Shown here: piece by piece, positions 8,107 to 16,421 of the stretch
Numbering within the stretch: position 1 is the first letter of the stretch
How the letters are laid out: the number at the start of each line of letters is the position of its first letter
Made by a program: the position numbers and the translations under genes
Source: Pararhodospirillum photometricum DSM 122
GTDB taxonomy: Bacteria; Pseudomonadota; Alphaproteobacteria; Rhodospirillales; Rhodospirillaceae
Length of the DNA stretch: 35,184 nucleotides
NCBI RefSeq assembly: GCF_000284415.1
Contig: NC_017059.1
Span: forward strand, 3,319,838 to 3,355,021
Reading direction: 5' to 3'
The notes under the pieces: model-generated
Told to the model about the DNA's origin: nothing
The model's database searches: none
What the model saw: only the letters and a program-made list of their open reading frames with translations

Positions 8107-9964
8107 GCGCCGCCGCTTGTCCTCGGCCATTGAGAACAGCACGCTGGCGGTGCTGAGTTGCAATGCCGCCGGTCTGATTGAGGCGGCCAACCGCCGGGTC
8201 GAAGCCTTGACCGGGCGCGATCCGGCCGACTTGCCCGGCCGTCCCCTTTCGCTGGTCTGGTCCGACGAGACCCCGGCTGCGACGCAGGCCGCCCTCGCGG
8301 TGGCCCTGCAAGAGGGCTTGGCCTGGGAGGGCGACGTGATCTGCCGCGCCCTTGACGGCCGGCGCCTCTGGCACCGGGTGACCTTGACGCCGGTGCGCGA
8401 TGCCGAGGGGGGGCTGACGGGCTTCGTCTCGGTGCACGAGGACATCACCGAGCGCCATCGGTTACAAGAACGCCTGAGCTTTCATGTGTCTACCGTCAAT
8501 GCGGTGCTGGAGGCCTCGCCAAGCGGGATCTTGGTGGCCGATCTCGAGGGGCGGCCCCGCCTGACCAACCAGCGCCTGCGCCAGATGTGGTCCCTCAGCC
8601 CGATGGAGGTGCGCGACGAGACCCCCTGGGCCTTGTTCGCCACGCTCTCCATCCGGGTCGCCGAGCCCCGTGAAAGCCTGGAGACCCTGCGCGCGCTCAC
8701 CGCCAGCCCCGGCGAGGTCGAGGCCGGGGTGGATCTTGTTTTGGCCGACGGACGCATCTTTGAGCGGGCGTCCATGGCCGTGGCCGGCGAGGATGGCGCC
8801 ACCTGGGGGCGGGTGTGGTTTTTTACCGACGTGAGCGGTCAAAAGCGCATCGAGCGGGCTTTATCCGACCAACTCGAATTCCAGCAAACCCTTCTCAACA
8901 CCCTTCCCAACCCGGTTTTTTACACCAACCAGGAAGGGCAGTTGCTGGGCTGCAATCGGGCCTTCGCCGATTTCCTCAAGGAACCGCCCGACCTCGTGTT
9001 GGGCGAACCCCTATGCGACGCCCTGGCCGACCAGAGCCAAGCCGCCTTGCTCGTTGCTCCGGGCTCCAGTCCGCTCGAACGCGGTGGGCGGCATTTTTTC
9101 GACATGGCCCTCACCGACAAGCAAGGCGGGACGCGGACCCTGGCCGTCGCCAAGGCCATCTTCAGCGACACAGTGGGGCAGGTCAGCGGCGTTGTCGCCG
9201 TGATGACCGATATTACCGACCTCAAACAAACGGCCGAGGAGTTGCGGCGATCCAATCAGGAGCTGGAGCAGTTTGCCTATGTCGCCTCGCATGACCTGCA
9301 AGAGCCGTTGCGCACCGTGTCGAGCTATCTGGGGTTGCTCCGGCGACGCTACGGCGGCCGTCTTGACGAAGACGCGCAGCAGTTTATTCGCTACGCCATC
9401 GAGGGGGCCCATCGGATGCAGGCGTTGATCCAAGATCTCCTGCAATTCTCCCGCCTGGATACCCGGGGCGTGCCGTTCGAGCGGGTGGACGTTGCTGCCT
9501 GCGTCAATCACGCCGTCGAAAACCTGCGCGGCTCTCTCGAAGAAACCCAGGCCCGCCTGCGCATCGGTGACTTGCCTTGGGTGCAGGCGGATGCCGTCCA
9601 GATGACCAGCTTGTTTCAAAACCTCATCGGCAACGCCCTGAAATACCGCGCCCCGAGCCGGACGCCCGAAGTGGAGGTTGGCGTGGAACGGCGCGGCGAG
9701 GTGTGGGAGTTCTTCGTGCGCGATAACGGGATTGGCATCGATCCGCGCTTTGCCGAAAAGGTCTTCATGATCTTCCAGCGTCTGCATAGCCGCGAGGCGA
9801 TCGACGGCACTGGGATCGGCTTGGCTTTGGCCAAAAAGATCGTCGAGCGCCATGGCGGGCGCATCTGGCTGGAGGGAGCCGAAGACCAGGGAACCACCTT
9901 CCGCTTCACCTTGCCCGTAGCCCCAGGCGCACAAACGCTCCCCGCGCGCGAAGGAAACCCCTAA
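7691..9964 (+). CDS. Multi-PAS sensor histidine kinase (main part, after frame break)
   Basis: This 757-residue frame carries the signalling body of the kinase. Four PAS-like segments can be seen, beginning near LSHALSGSGVGFWEW, LSSAIENSTLAVLSC, VNAVLEASPSGILVA and LLNTLPNPVFYTNQ. They are followed by a HisKA dimerisation helix with the phospho-acceptor His534 in YVASHDLQEPLR, and a HATPase domain with N box (NLIGNALKYR), G1 (DNGIGID) and G2 (GTGIGLALAKKI). The HisKA type resembles bacteriophytochrome-like kinases. The TTG at 7691 is only a formal start: the true protein begins at GTG 6901 and is interrupted at the G10 run. It acts at the inner membrane with the upstream receiver; the signal is unknown. 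Confidence 0.88.
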   Translation: MLPVLMRQRARATAAEAALRRRERQLSHALSGSGVGFWEWDPESAVLHVCDGKDHVAEGTCVNALERMVPGDRERVLKAFAAHVAAPQAQVDLRCRFRLDTGGETCLRLQGRALAAPGEPLHLTGLWSDVSLQTAHDLERRRLSSAIENSTLAVLSCNAAGLIEAANRRVEALTGRDPADLPGRPLSLVWSDETPAATQAALAVALQEGLAWEGDVICRALDGRRLWHRVTLTPVRDAEGGLTGFVSVHEDITERHRLQERLSFHVSTVNAVLEASPSGILVADLEGRPRLTNQRLRQMWSLSPMEVRDETPWALFATLSIRVAEPRESLETLRALTASPGEVEAGVDLVLADGRIFERASMAVAGEDGATWGRVWFFTDVSGQKRIERALSDQLEFQQTLLNTLPNPVFYTNQEGQLLGCNRAFADFLKEPPDLVLGEPLCDALADQSQAALLVAPGSSPLERGGRHFFDMALTDKQGGTRTLAVAKAIFSDTVGQVSGVVAVMTDITDLKQTAEELRRSNQELEQFAYVASHDLQEPLRTVSSYLGLLRRRYGGRLDEDAQQFIRYAIEGAHRMQALIQDLLQFSRLDTRGVPFERVDVAACVNHAVENLRGSLEETQARLRIGDLPWVQADAVQMTSLFQNLIGNALKYRAPSRTPEVEVGVERRGEVWEFFVRDNGIGIDPRFAEKVFMIFQRLHSREAIDGTGIGLALAKKIVERHGGRIWLEGAEDQGTTFRFTLPVAPGAQTLPAREGNP

Positions 9965-9969
9965 AAAGC

Positions 9970-10007
9970 GAGGGGTCTGGGGAGGCCCCCGCCTCCCCAG
10001 CCTTCCC
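9970..10007. repeat. Intergenic palindromic repeat, copy 5
   Basis: GAGGGGTCTGGGGAGGC, a short centre and GCCTCCCCAGCCTTCCC. It fills the 50-base gap between the convergent histidine kinase and polA genes. Confidence 0.88.
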
Positions 10008-10014
10008 TTTCTGC

Positions 10015-12792
10015 TTAATGCGCCTCGGCCCAGGAGCCGCCCACCCCCACGTCCACTTCCAGCGGCACCGTGGTGCGGCCCTTGTCGTCGGTCAGGGCTA
10101 CGGTGTCGCGCATAGTCCGGCGCAACAAAGGCACCAAGGCGTCAAGCTCGGTCTTTGGCACCTCAACAATCAGTTCGTCGTGGACCTGCAACAACAACCG
10201 GGCGGTCAGGCCAGCCTCGGCCAAGGCGTCGGGCAGGCGGATCATCGCCCGCTTGATGATGTCGGCCGCCCCACCTTGGATGGGCGCGTTGATCGCCTGC
10301 CGCTCGGCCATCGCCCGGGCGACCGGGTTGCGGTCGCTGATGCCGGGGGTGGGGATGCGCCGGCCGAAGGGGGTTTCGACATAGCCCTTGGCCCGCGCCT
10401 CCTCCTTGACCCGGTCCATGTAAGCCTGGATCTCCGGGAAACGCGCCAGATAGGCCTCGATGAACGCCCCGGCCTCGCCTCGGGTGATGCCCAACTGGCG
10501 GGCCAGACCGTGGGCACTGATGCCGTACAGGATGCCGAAGTTGATCGCCTTGGCCCGCCGGCGCAACAGCGGATCCATCCCCTCAATCGGCACCCCGAAC
10601 ACCTGGGAGGCGGTGAGGGCATGAATGTCTTGCCCGTGGGCAAACGCGTCGCGCAGGGCCTTGATGTCGGCCACGTGGGCGACCAGCCGCAACTCGATTT
10701 GCGAGTAGTCGGCGCTCACAAGCCGGTGCCCGGGCGGTGCGACGAAGGCCTCGCGGATCTTGCGGCCATCTTCCGAGCGGATCGGGATGTTTTGCAAATT
10801 GGGGTCGTTGGACGACAGGCGGCCGGTCGAGGTGGTGGTCAGGCCATAGGTGGTGTGAACGCGCCGGGTGGCGGGGTCAATGTCCTCAACCAGGGCATCC
10901 GTGTAGGTGCTCTTGAGCTTGGCGTACTGGCGCCAGTCCAGCACCCTGGCCGGCAGCACGTGGCCGTCGCCGGCCAGGGTATCGAGAACCTGGGCATCGG
11001 TGGACCATGCGCCGGTCTTGCTGCTGCGCTTGCCGCCCGGTAGGCCCATTTCGTCGAACAACACCTCGCCCAATTGCTTGGGGCTCGCCACGTTGAACGG
11101 ATGGCCAGCCAGTCCGTGGATCTCGTCTTCAAGATCGCCCATCCGCCGGGCAAAGGTCTCGGACAAGGCCCGCAGCCGTAAGGGATCCACCATAACCCCG
11201 GCCTGCTCCATGGCGGCGAGCAGCGGCACCATCGGCCGGTCCAGGGTCTCGTAGACCCGCACCAGACGCTCGGCCAGCAGGCGCGGGCGCAGCACCTTGT
11301 GCAGGCGCAAGGTCACATCGGCGTCTTCGGCGGCGTAGGCCAGGGCCTTGTCGAGCGGCACCCGGTCAAAGGTGATCTGGGTCTTGCCCTTGCCGCACAC
11401 CGCCTCGAAAGGAATCGTCGTGCGGCCGAGGTGGCGCTCGGCCAACTCATCCATACCGTGACCGTGCAAGGTGCCATCCAGGACGTAAGACAGCACCATG
11501 GTGTCGTCGAGAGGCGCCACCGTGTCGAGGCCGACGCCCTTGAACACATGCAGGTCGAACTTGATGTTGTGGCCCACCTTGAGCACCCCCGGGTCGGCCA
11601 GCAGCTCGCCCAGCAGGGCCAGAGCGCCGTCCCGGTCGTCGATGGCGAAGGGGCCGGTGGCGGGGCCGTCCAGGGCGAGGGTGCCGCTGTGGGGTGGTTG
11701 GTGGGCAAAGGGAATGTAGCAGGCCCGGCCCGGTCGCGTCGCCAGCGACACCCCGACCAGGGTTGCCGTGCGCGCCTTGAGCGAGTTGGTTTCCGTGTCC
11801 ACCGCCACCACCCCGGCGTGGCGGGCTTCGGCGATCCAGGGCTCCAGGGCCGCGACCGTGGTCACCAGATGATAGTCATCCACGGCCGGGGACGCGGCCG
11901 CTGTCGCCGGGGTGCCGGCCGGGGCCGGACCGCACACCGCCTCGACCCGGGCCAGCAAGGAGCGAAAGCCGTTTTCGCTCAAAAAGGCGCGCAAGGTCTC
12001 GGGATCGGGTTTGGTCAGCCCGAGGTCGGCCAGGGTCTCGCTGATCTCCAGGTCATCGCGCAGGCGCACCAACTCGCGCGACAGGCGGGCGTCGTCGGCG
12101 TGCTCTTGCAGCATCTGGCGCCGGCGCGGCTGGGGAATCTCGCCAGCCCGGGCCAGCAAGGTATCAAGGTCGCCATACGTGCTGATCAACTGCGCGGCGG
12201 TCTTGAGCCCGATGCCCGGCACCCCCGGCACGTTGTCCACCGAATCGCCGGCCAGGGCCTGGACATCGACCACCCGGGTCGGCGGCACGCCAAACTTCTC
12301 CATCACCTCGGTCGGGCCGATGGTCTTGTTCTTCATGGGGTCGAGCATGTCCACGCCGTCGCGGACCAACTGCATCAGGTCCTTGTCGGAGGACACAATG
12401 GTCACGCGGGCCCCTTGGGCGCGGGCGTGGCGGGCATAGGTGGCGATCAGGTCATCGGCCTCGAAGCCCTCGCGCTCCAGGCACGGCACGTTCAGGGCGC
12501 GCACCGCCTCGCGGATCACGGCAAACTGCGGCACCAGATCTTCCGGGGGCTCGGGCCGCTGCGCCTTGTAGGCTGGGTACAGTTCGGTGCGAAAGGTCCG
12601 CCGCCCCGCGTCGAACACCACCGCCAGATGGTCGGAGGCCGAGTCCGCCATCAGCTTGAGCAGCATGGTGGTAAAGCCATAGACCGCATTGACCGGCGTG
12701 CCATCCGGCCGGGTCATGGGCGGCAGGCTGTGATAGGCCCGAAAAATATAGCCCGAGCCATCGACGAGAGTCAGATGGGGTGAAACGGCCAT
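10015..12792 (-). CDS. polA: DNA polymerase I
   Basis: A 925-residue family A polymerase for Okazaki-fragment processing and repair. The N-terminal 5' nuclease shows LVDGSGYIFRAYHSLPP and FEADDLIATYA; the middle 3'-5' exonuclease keeps its acidic pair in VVAVDTETNSL, so proofreading is probably intact. The polymerase domain has motif A (VSADYSQIELR), motif B (RRAKAINFGILYGIS) and motif C (LLLQVHDELIVEVP). The start ATG 12792 has GAGGAGGG-like sequence upstream on the minus strand. Length and domain order are standard for alphaproteobacteria. A palindromic repeat and a small membrane-protein gene precede it on the same strand. Confidence 0.98.
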   Translation of the reverse strand: MAVSPHLTLVDGSGYIFRAYHSLPPMTRPDGTPVNAVYGFTTMLLKLMADSASDHLAVVFDAGRRTFRTELYPAYKAQRPEPPEDLVPQFAVIREAVRALNVPCLEREGFEADDLIATYARHARAQGARVTIVSSDKDLMQLVRDGVDMLDPMKNKTIGPTEVMEKFGVPPTRVVDVQALAGDSVDNVPGVPGIGLKTAAQLISTYGDLDTLLARAGEIPQPRRRQMLQEHADDARLSRELVRLRDDLEISETLADLGLTKPDPETLRAFLSENGFRSLLARVEAVCGPAPAGTPATAAASPAVDDYHLVTTVAALEPWIAEARHAGVVAVDTETNSLKARTATLVGVSLATRPGRACYIPFAHQPPHSGTLALDGPATGPFAIDDRDGALALLGELLADPGVLKVGHNIKFDLHVFKGVGLDTVAPLDDTMVLSYVLDGTLHGHGMDELAERHLGRTTIPFEAVCGKGKTQITFDRVPLDKALAYAAEDADVTLRLHKVLRPRLLAERLVRVYETLDRPMVPLLAAMEQAGVMVDPLRLRALSETFARRMGDLEDEIHGLAGHPFNVASPKQLGEVLFDEMGLPGGKRSSKTGAWSTDAQVLDTLAGDGHVLPARVLDWRQYAKLKSTYTDALVEDIDPATRRVHTTYGLTTTSTGRLSSNDPNLQNIPIRSEDGRKIREAFVAPPGHRLVSADYSQIELRLVAHVADIKALRDAFAHGQDIHALTASQVFGVPIEGMDPLLRRRAKAINFGILYGISAHGLARQLGITRGEAGAFIEAYLARFPEIQAYMDRVKEEARAKGYVETPFGRRIPTPGISDRNPVARAMAERQAINAPIQGGAADIIKRAMIRLPDALAEAGLTARLLLQVHDELIVEVPKTELDALVPLLRRTMRDTVALTDDKGRTTVPLEVDVGVGGSWAEAH

Positions 12793-12855
12793 CGTGGCCC
12801 TCCTCGTGATGAACGGTCGTCGTTAGGGGCGCGGGGGCGCAAAAATAAAAAAACC

Positions 12856-12888
12856 AAGGCTGGGGAGGCGGGCCTCCCCAGACCCCTC
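12856..12888. repeat. Intergenic palindromic repeat, copy 6
   Basis: AAGGCTGGGGAGGC, a short centre and GCCTCCCCAGACCCCTC. It lies between the stop of the small membrane-protein gene and the start of polA, both on the minus strand. Confidence 0.88.
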
Positions 12889-12891
12889 GTT

Positions 12892-13065
12892 TTACAAGGA
12901 TGCGCGCGGGCCCAGAAAGATCCAGGCCAGAAAACCGACCCCCGGCACCATCAAGGCGGCCATCCACAGCCCCTTGGCCAGCTTCGAGGTGGTGCGGTTG
13001 ACGATCACATTGGTGCCCGCCCAGACAAAGCAGAGCAGAAGGAGGAAGAATCCCAGAACCTGCAT
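12892..13065 (-). CDS. Small PLDc_N-like two-helix membrane protein
   Basis: A 57-residue protein with two hydrophobic segments: VLGFFLLLLCFVWAG near the N-terminus and GLWMAALMVPGVGFLAWIFLG near the C-terminus, separated by a short polar stretch. The pattern ending in GVGFLAWIFLGPR resembles the phospholipase D-nuclease N-terminal (PLDc_N) membrane domain, which also occurs alone in small bacterial proteins of unknown function. I chose ATG 13065 because GGAGG lies eight bases upstream; an ATG at 13080 is in frame but lacks such a site. It lies between the pseudopilin gene and polA on the same strand. Confidence 0.7.
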   Translation of the reverse strand: MQVLGFFLLLLCFVWAGTNVIVNRTTSKLAKGLWMAALMVPGVGFLAWIFLGPRASL

Positions 13066-13139
13066 GCGCCAAGCCTCCATGAAACCCGGCGCGGAGCTCG
13101 GGCCGGGCCGGACCATCAAGGCGTTCCCACCCCGGCCTG

Positions 13140-14519
13140 TCAAGGGCAGCCGGTCAGCACCAAGGCACTCGCCGGACACCCGCCAGCGCAGCTTACGAGG
13201 GCGAGACCGGCCAGCAAGGCGCCGCTGCTCTCCCCGCTCAGAACCGCGCCGGACCCGTCGATGACCGGCAGGGCCGACAGACGCAGGCGGTCGAAGGCGC
13301 CCCCGGCAAAGGCAATCCGGGAGAAAGACGCCAAGCTGCCCTCGGGAGCGCTGGGGCAGGCCCGCAGGGTGAGCCGGCCCAGGCTGGTATCACCCCGCCA
13401 CGCCTCCAGCGCCAGCCCTTCGATCCAGGCCACCCGGCACGAGCCATCGGCCAAAACAGCGTCCAGGCAGCGGGTCCCCTGGGGATCATGGCTTTGGCGC
13501 CAAGGCAGCGGCACCACCCGCTCGCGCGACAGGCCGCTTACGCTCAAGGTAACGCCAGCCACCGGCGCCGCCCACACGAGTGCCAAGGTTCGAGCCACGC
13601 CGCTGGTGGTGGTCGTCACCTCAAGGCCGCTTTGGTCCTCGGGAAAAGCACCGGCCGGCGTCGCCTCCGACCACACCCCCAGCCCGGCCCCCGTCGCCGA
13701 CACCGCCAAGGTGCCGCCGCCTGCCACCAGGGTTGGGCCGCCCGCTGGCAGCGACACGGTGGTTTGGCCGCTGTCCAGGACCTCGGCGGTTCGTGGTGTC
13801 CAGACCACCCCAGCGGCCTCGCTCAACGCGTCGGCCGTGGTCGGCACACTGCCCACAATGCGAAACGGGGAGGCCGGGCACCCCATCCCTTGCCGCAACG
13901 TGCCGACCCCAAGCGCCCCGACCACGTCGTCAAAGCCACCCGTTTCTGTCGCCAGCGGGGCGCCGTACAGCGTGGGCTCGGCCCCAGCCCGCCGATTCAG
14001 GCCCTCGGCCACCGACGGCGGCGGGCTCAGAGCCCCGTTCGCCCCCTCCGACACCACCGCCACCAAAACCCCCCGGCCCTCCGCCCCAACCCGCGAGATC
14101 AGGACAAACCCCGGATCGGGAAACGCTGCCGTACAGTCCAGAGCCCCGGGCGCAGTCGCCGCCGGCGTCACCACATACACCAACGGACGATGCCAGGGAT
14201 CGCGCGCCTGGGTCGGGGCCGCCCCCATCGATACCCAGGGCAACGCGCCTCGCGCCGCCGCGCACGCTCCCGGTGCCCCATCGGCCACCCCATCGCCCGT
14301 GGTGTCCGGGCAGGGCAGCCGCCCCTCCAGTCGCGCCCGCTGAGTCAGCAAGGCCAACATCCCCGCCACCTCCGCCCGCGCCTCGCGTTCCCGGTCCTGA
14401 CGTGCCCGTGGCCCCGCCAGCGTCAGCCCCGCCCACGCCGCCACCCCCAGCACCGCCACCACAATCGCCATCTCCATCAGCGCCACGCCCGGGCGCGTCC
14501 GAAAAAAAATCCCCCTCAC
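13140..14519 (-). CDS. Orphan type II/IV pseudopilin-like protein with long C-terminal domain
   Basis: A 459-residue protein beginning with a class III signal peptide. A short basic leader (VRGIFFRTRPG) is followed by VALMEMAIVVAVLG, with glycine at -1 and glutamate at +5 of the predicted prepilin-peptidase site, then a hydrophobic helix. The body after the helix contains RLPCPDTTGDGVAD and is otherwise a cysteine-containing, beta-rich region of unknown fold, far longer than a normal minor pseudopilin. GTG 14519 is chosen because GAGGG precedes it; frames reaching further upstream only read the antisense of the tRNA. No secretion or pilus genes are adjacent. A role in a pilus or secretion pseudopilus is inferred from the leader only. 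Confidence 0.72.
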   Translation of the reverse strand: MRGIFFRTRPGVALMEMAIVVAVLGVAAWAGLTLAGPRARQDREREARAEVAGMLALLTQRARLEGRLPCPDTTGDGVADGAPGACAAARGALPWVSMGAAPTQARDPWHRPLVYVVTPAATAPGALDCTAAFPDPGFVLISRVGAEGRGVLVAVVSEGANGALSPPPSVAEGLNRRAGAEPTLYGAPLATETGGFDDVVGALGVGTLRQGMGCPASPFRIVGSVPTTADALSEAAGVVWTPRTAEVLDSGQTTVSLPAGGPTLVAGGGTLAVSATGAGLGVWSEATPAGAFPEDQSGLEVTTTTSGVARTLALVWAAPVAGVTLSVSGLSRERVVPLPWRQSHDPQGTRCLDAVLADGSCRVAWIEGLALEAWRGDTSLGRLTLRACPSAPEGSLASFSRIAFAGGAFDRLRLSALPVIDGSGAVLSGESSGALLAGLALVSCAGGCPASALVLTGCP

Positions 14520-14520
14520 C

Positions 14521-16146
14521 TCATTTTCCCTCTTGGCAGCCCCAGCCCCCCTGGCTACATTGCGCCTCCCGACGCGCCCGTAGCTCAGCTGGATAGAGCG
14601 TTGGCCTCCGAAGCCAAAGGTCGTGGGTTCGAATCCCGCCGGACGCACCATTCTTATAAAGCAGCCCAAGGCCCCCGTCTCCCGGGGGTCTTTGCTTTTG
14701 TGTTGGGAAAACAAAAAATGCGGGGCTCTGCCCCGCGCCCCGCAAGGGACCAAGTCCCTTGACCCTATTCCTTGTAAGGGGGGGGGTGAGGGGGAGGGTC
14801 ACGTTTCCCCGATTGTCGAAGCGTTTGACCAGAGCCTTGGATGAGGTGTCGATGTCCCAGGCTCCCCGCACGTTGTTGCGCAGGTCGTTGTTTTCGTAAG
14901 TCCCTGCGCCCTTGTTATAGACCCAGATTCCCTCGTAGGCATTTTGGGAAATCTGGTTGCGCCGCACGACCGGGTCGGCCCCTTCTATCACTTCAATCCC
15001 GGCGCTAGCATTGCCGGTCACCTCGTTGTCTTCGAAGGTCCCTCGGCCCTGCTCATAGACAAAGATTCCGCCTGCTTTTCCGTCGTGGATGCGGTTGCGC
15101 CGTACCCAGGGGGCTGCGTTGTTCTCGACTGCTAGGCACGCCAAGCTATCGCTGGACAGGTCGCAGGCGTCGAGTTCCAGTCGCCCCTGCCTGATCCAGA
15201 CACAGTAACTTTTTATGTTTCTCATGACGCTGCGCAGGGTCAGGTTGCGGACGAGGCCGATGTTGGTATCGAAAATCAGGGTCTCGGCGTCTGTCGCTTC
15301 AATGATGATGTCGTCGCGTTCGCCGTTACCGATCAGTTCCAGTGGTTTATCGAGAGTGATGCTCTCGCGGTATAATCCAGGGGCGACGAGAATGCGTGTC
15401 CCAGGGGCCGCGGCCTTGACCGCCTCGGTGATGGAGGTGTAGTCGCCGCGTCCGGGCATTTGATGAACGGTCTTGAGGATAATGGGCGCCGCGTCTCCCC
15501 GGTCGTTCTCGGGGCGTGCCGCTCCTGTCTCCTTGGCGGTGCCGATGACGGATGGGGGAACCCCGATCTCTGGCGACGCCACGGGGTGGGGAGGGGGCGG
15601 GCGGTTATCCGAGGTACCGATGGCGCCTCGGCTGCGGATCAGCGCCTCTTCGACTCTGCGGGCCAGTCGTTCAATGGCGTCACGATAGGCCGGGTCGGTC
15701 TCGGGGGTTCCCCGCAGAGAGTGCCAATCTTCGGATTGATGGCGTTTCAGGATCTCCGCCACCTCCCGTGCCTCCGGGTCGGCAAGGAGAAGGGGCGACG
15801 CGTTTTTCTGACCTGTCAAAAAATAGGAAATCGGCAAAATCAAATCATCGCGCTTGAGCGCCTCTTGCCGCTTGGCAAATGCAAGAACCTCCTGCCGACA
15901 GGCCACACTCGTCAAAAAGGAGGGAGTCATCACCGGAAAGAGCAGGAGAGTTTCGTCGAGTGACTTTGTGATCCGCCTCTCCCAGTTCTCTCCAAAACCG
16001 ATATCCTTGCGGTCTTGAAAAATGGGGAGGTCCGCCCCGGTGACAAAGCGGATACTTCTTTCCAGTCGCTCCCGGAGCCGTGTGATCCGCCCTCCTTCGT
16101 GATCGTCGTCGAAACGGGTGTAGCTCCAAAACCCTGCCAGGATCAT
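14521..16146 (-). CDS. TIR domain / right-handed beta-helix protein
   Basis: The N-terminal 130 or so residues form a TIR domain: FWSYTRFDDD at the start, DLPIFQDRKDIGFGENW in the BB-loop region, and FPVMTPSFLTSVACRQEV, where Glu86 aligns with the catalytic glutamate of TIR NADases. After a proline-rich linker (about 160-215), residues 229-435 look like a right-handed parallel beta-helix. They open with DYTSITEAVKAAAPGTRILV and contain four clear repeats of about 23 residues (ENNAAPWVRRNRI, GRGTFEDNEV, ADPVVRRNQI, GAGTYENNDL). As read, the frame runs on through the antisense of tRNA-Arg to 14521. One extra base in the C9 run (14778-14786) would stop it at 14765, giving about 460 residues. Function is inferred: NAD-cleaving defence effector with a beta-helix sensor or scaffold. 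Confidence 0.78.
   Translation of the reverse strand: MILAGFWSYTRFDDDHEGGRITRLRERLERSIRFVTGADLPIFQDRKDIGFGENWERRITKSLDETLLLFPVMTPSFLTSVACRQEVLAFAKRQEALKRDDLILPISYFLTGQKNASPLLLADPEAREVAEILKRHQSEDWHSLRGTPETDPAYRDAIERLARRVEEALIRSRGAIGTSDNRPPPPHPVASPEIGVPPSVIGTAKETGAARPENDRGDAAPIILKTVHQMPGRGDYTSITEAVKAAAPGTRILVAPGLYRESITLDKPLELIGNGERDDIIIEATDAETLIFDTNIGLVRNLTLRSVMRNIKSYCVWIRQGRLELDACDLSSDSLACLAVENNAAPWVRRNRIHDGKAGGIFVYEQGRGTFEDNEVTGNASAGIEVIEGADPVVRRNQISQNAYEGIWVYNKGAGTYENNDLRNNVRGAWDIDTSSKALVKRFDNRGNVTLPLTPPLTRNRVKGLGPLRGAGQSPAFFVFPTQKQRPPGDGGLGLLYKNGASGGIRTHDLWLRRPTLYPAELRARREAQCSQGGWGCQEGK
14574..14650 (+). tRNA. tRNA-Arg (anticodon CCG)
   Basis: A 77-base gene with an encoded CCA end. The D arm GCTCAGCTGGATAGAGC, the anticodon arm TTGGC-CTCCGAA-GCCAA and the T arm GTGGG-TTCGAAT-CCCGC fold cleanly. 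The loop gives anticodon CCG, reading the arginine codon CGG, which is common in this genome. The acceptor stem GCGCCCG pairs with CGGACGC except at the fourth pair, which is C opposite A. The gene is divergent from the pseudopilin gene and converges on the TIR/beta-helix gene. Confidence 0.97.
14671..14699 (+). terminator. Rho-independent terminator after tRNA-Arg
   Basis: CCCCCG and CGGGGG form a six-base-pair stem with a five-base loop, followed by TCTTTGCTTTT, 21 bases after the end of the tRNA. Confidence 0.75.
14720..14760. repeat. Double-hairpin repeat (GCGGGGC/GCCCCGC and AAGGGAC/GTCCCTT)
   Basis: Two adjacent perfect hairpins: seven-base-pair arms at 14720-14726 and 14730-14736, then 14744-14750 and 14754-14760. 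This pattern recalls a repeat I have seen scattered in alphaproteobacterial genomes. On the minus strand it lies directly after the position (14765) where the TIR/beta-helix gene would stop if its frame were corrected, which fits a terminator role. Confidence 0.7.
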
Positions 16147-16237
16147 TTCTTGTGCCGCGTGTTTTGCTCAAACCGTCTTGCCCAACGAGAGTATGAGCGA
16201 CAGACCACCCTGCGGCAAGGACACGACTTAAGGAACG

Positions 16238-16272
16238 GAGGGGTCTGGGGAGGCTCGCCTCCCCGGCCTTCC
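16238..16272. repeat. Intergenic palindromic repeat, copy 7
   Basis: GAGGGGTCTGGGGAGGC, a short centre and GCCTCCCCGGCCTTCC, with one base differing from consensus in the right arm. It lies in the divergent region between the TIR/beta-helix gene and the small hypothetical gene. I see no further feature there. Confidence 0.85.
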
Positions 16273-16421
16273 TACCCCTTTCTTTTTCCCTACCCCACAA
16301 CCAGGGAGAATGAATTTCCCGTTGCCCCTCTCTTTTGGAGCCGGTTGTTCTTGATGGGCTTGCCCTTTTGGGAGGAGCAACCTATCCTTTTTGCCGGCCA
16401 TAAGGAGTCGGGGAGAGGGCG

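Noticed and set aside
11299..12783. A 494-codon plus-strand frame opposite polA
   Set aside because: Antisense shadow; polA motifs are complete on the other strand.
14574..14650. Peptide-like tracts such as GFEPTTFGFGG or GIRTHDLW at the ends of adjacent frames
   Set aside because: These are the well-known antisense translations of a tRNA gene, not protein.
13261..14762. Long plus-strand frames opposite the pseudopilin gene, running across tRNA-Arg
   Set aside because: Arginine/proline-rich low-complexity translations that pass through a tRNA; the minus frame has a coherent pilin leader.
14521..16421. A tRNA-borne genomic island with attachment-site repeat
   Set aside because: I found no integrase and no second copy of the tRNA 3' end within the window.
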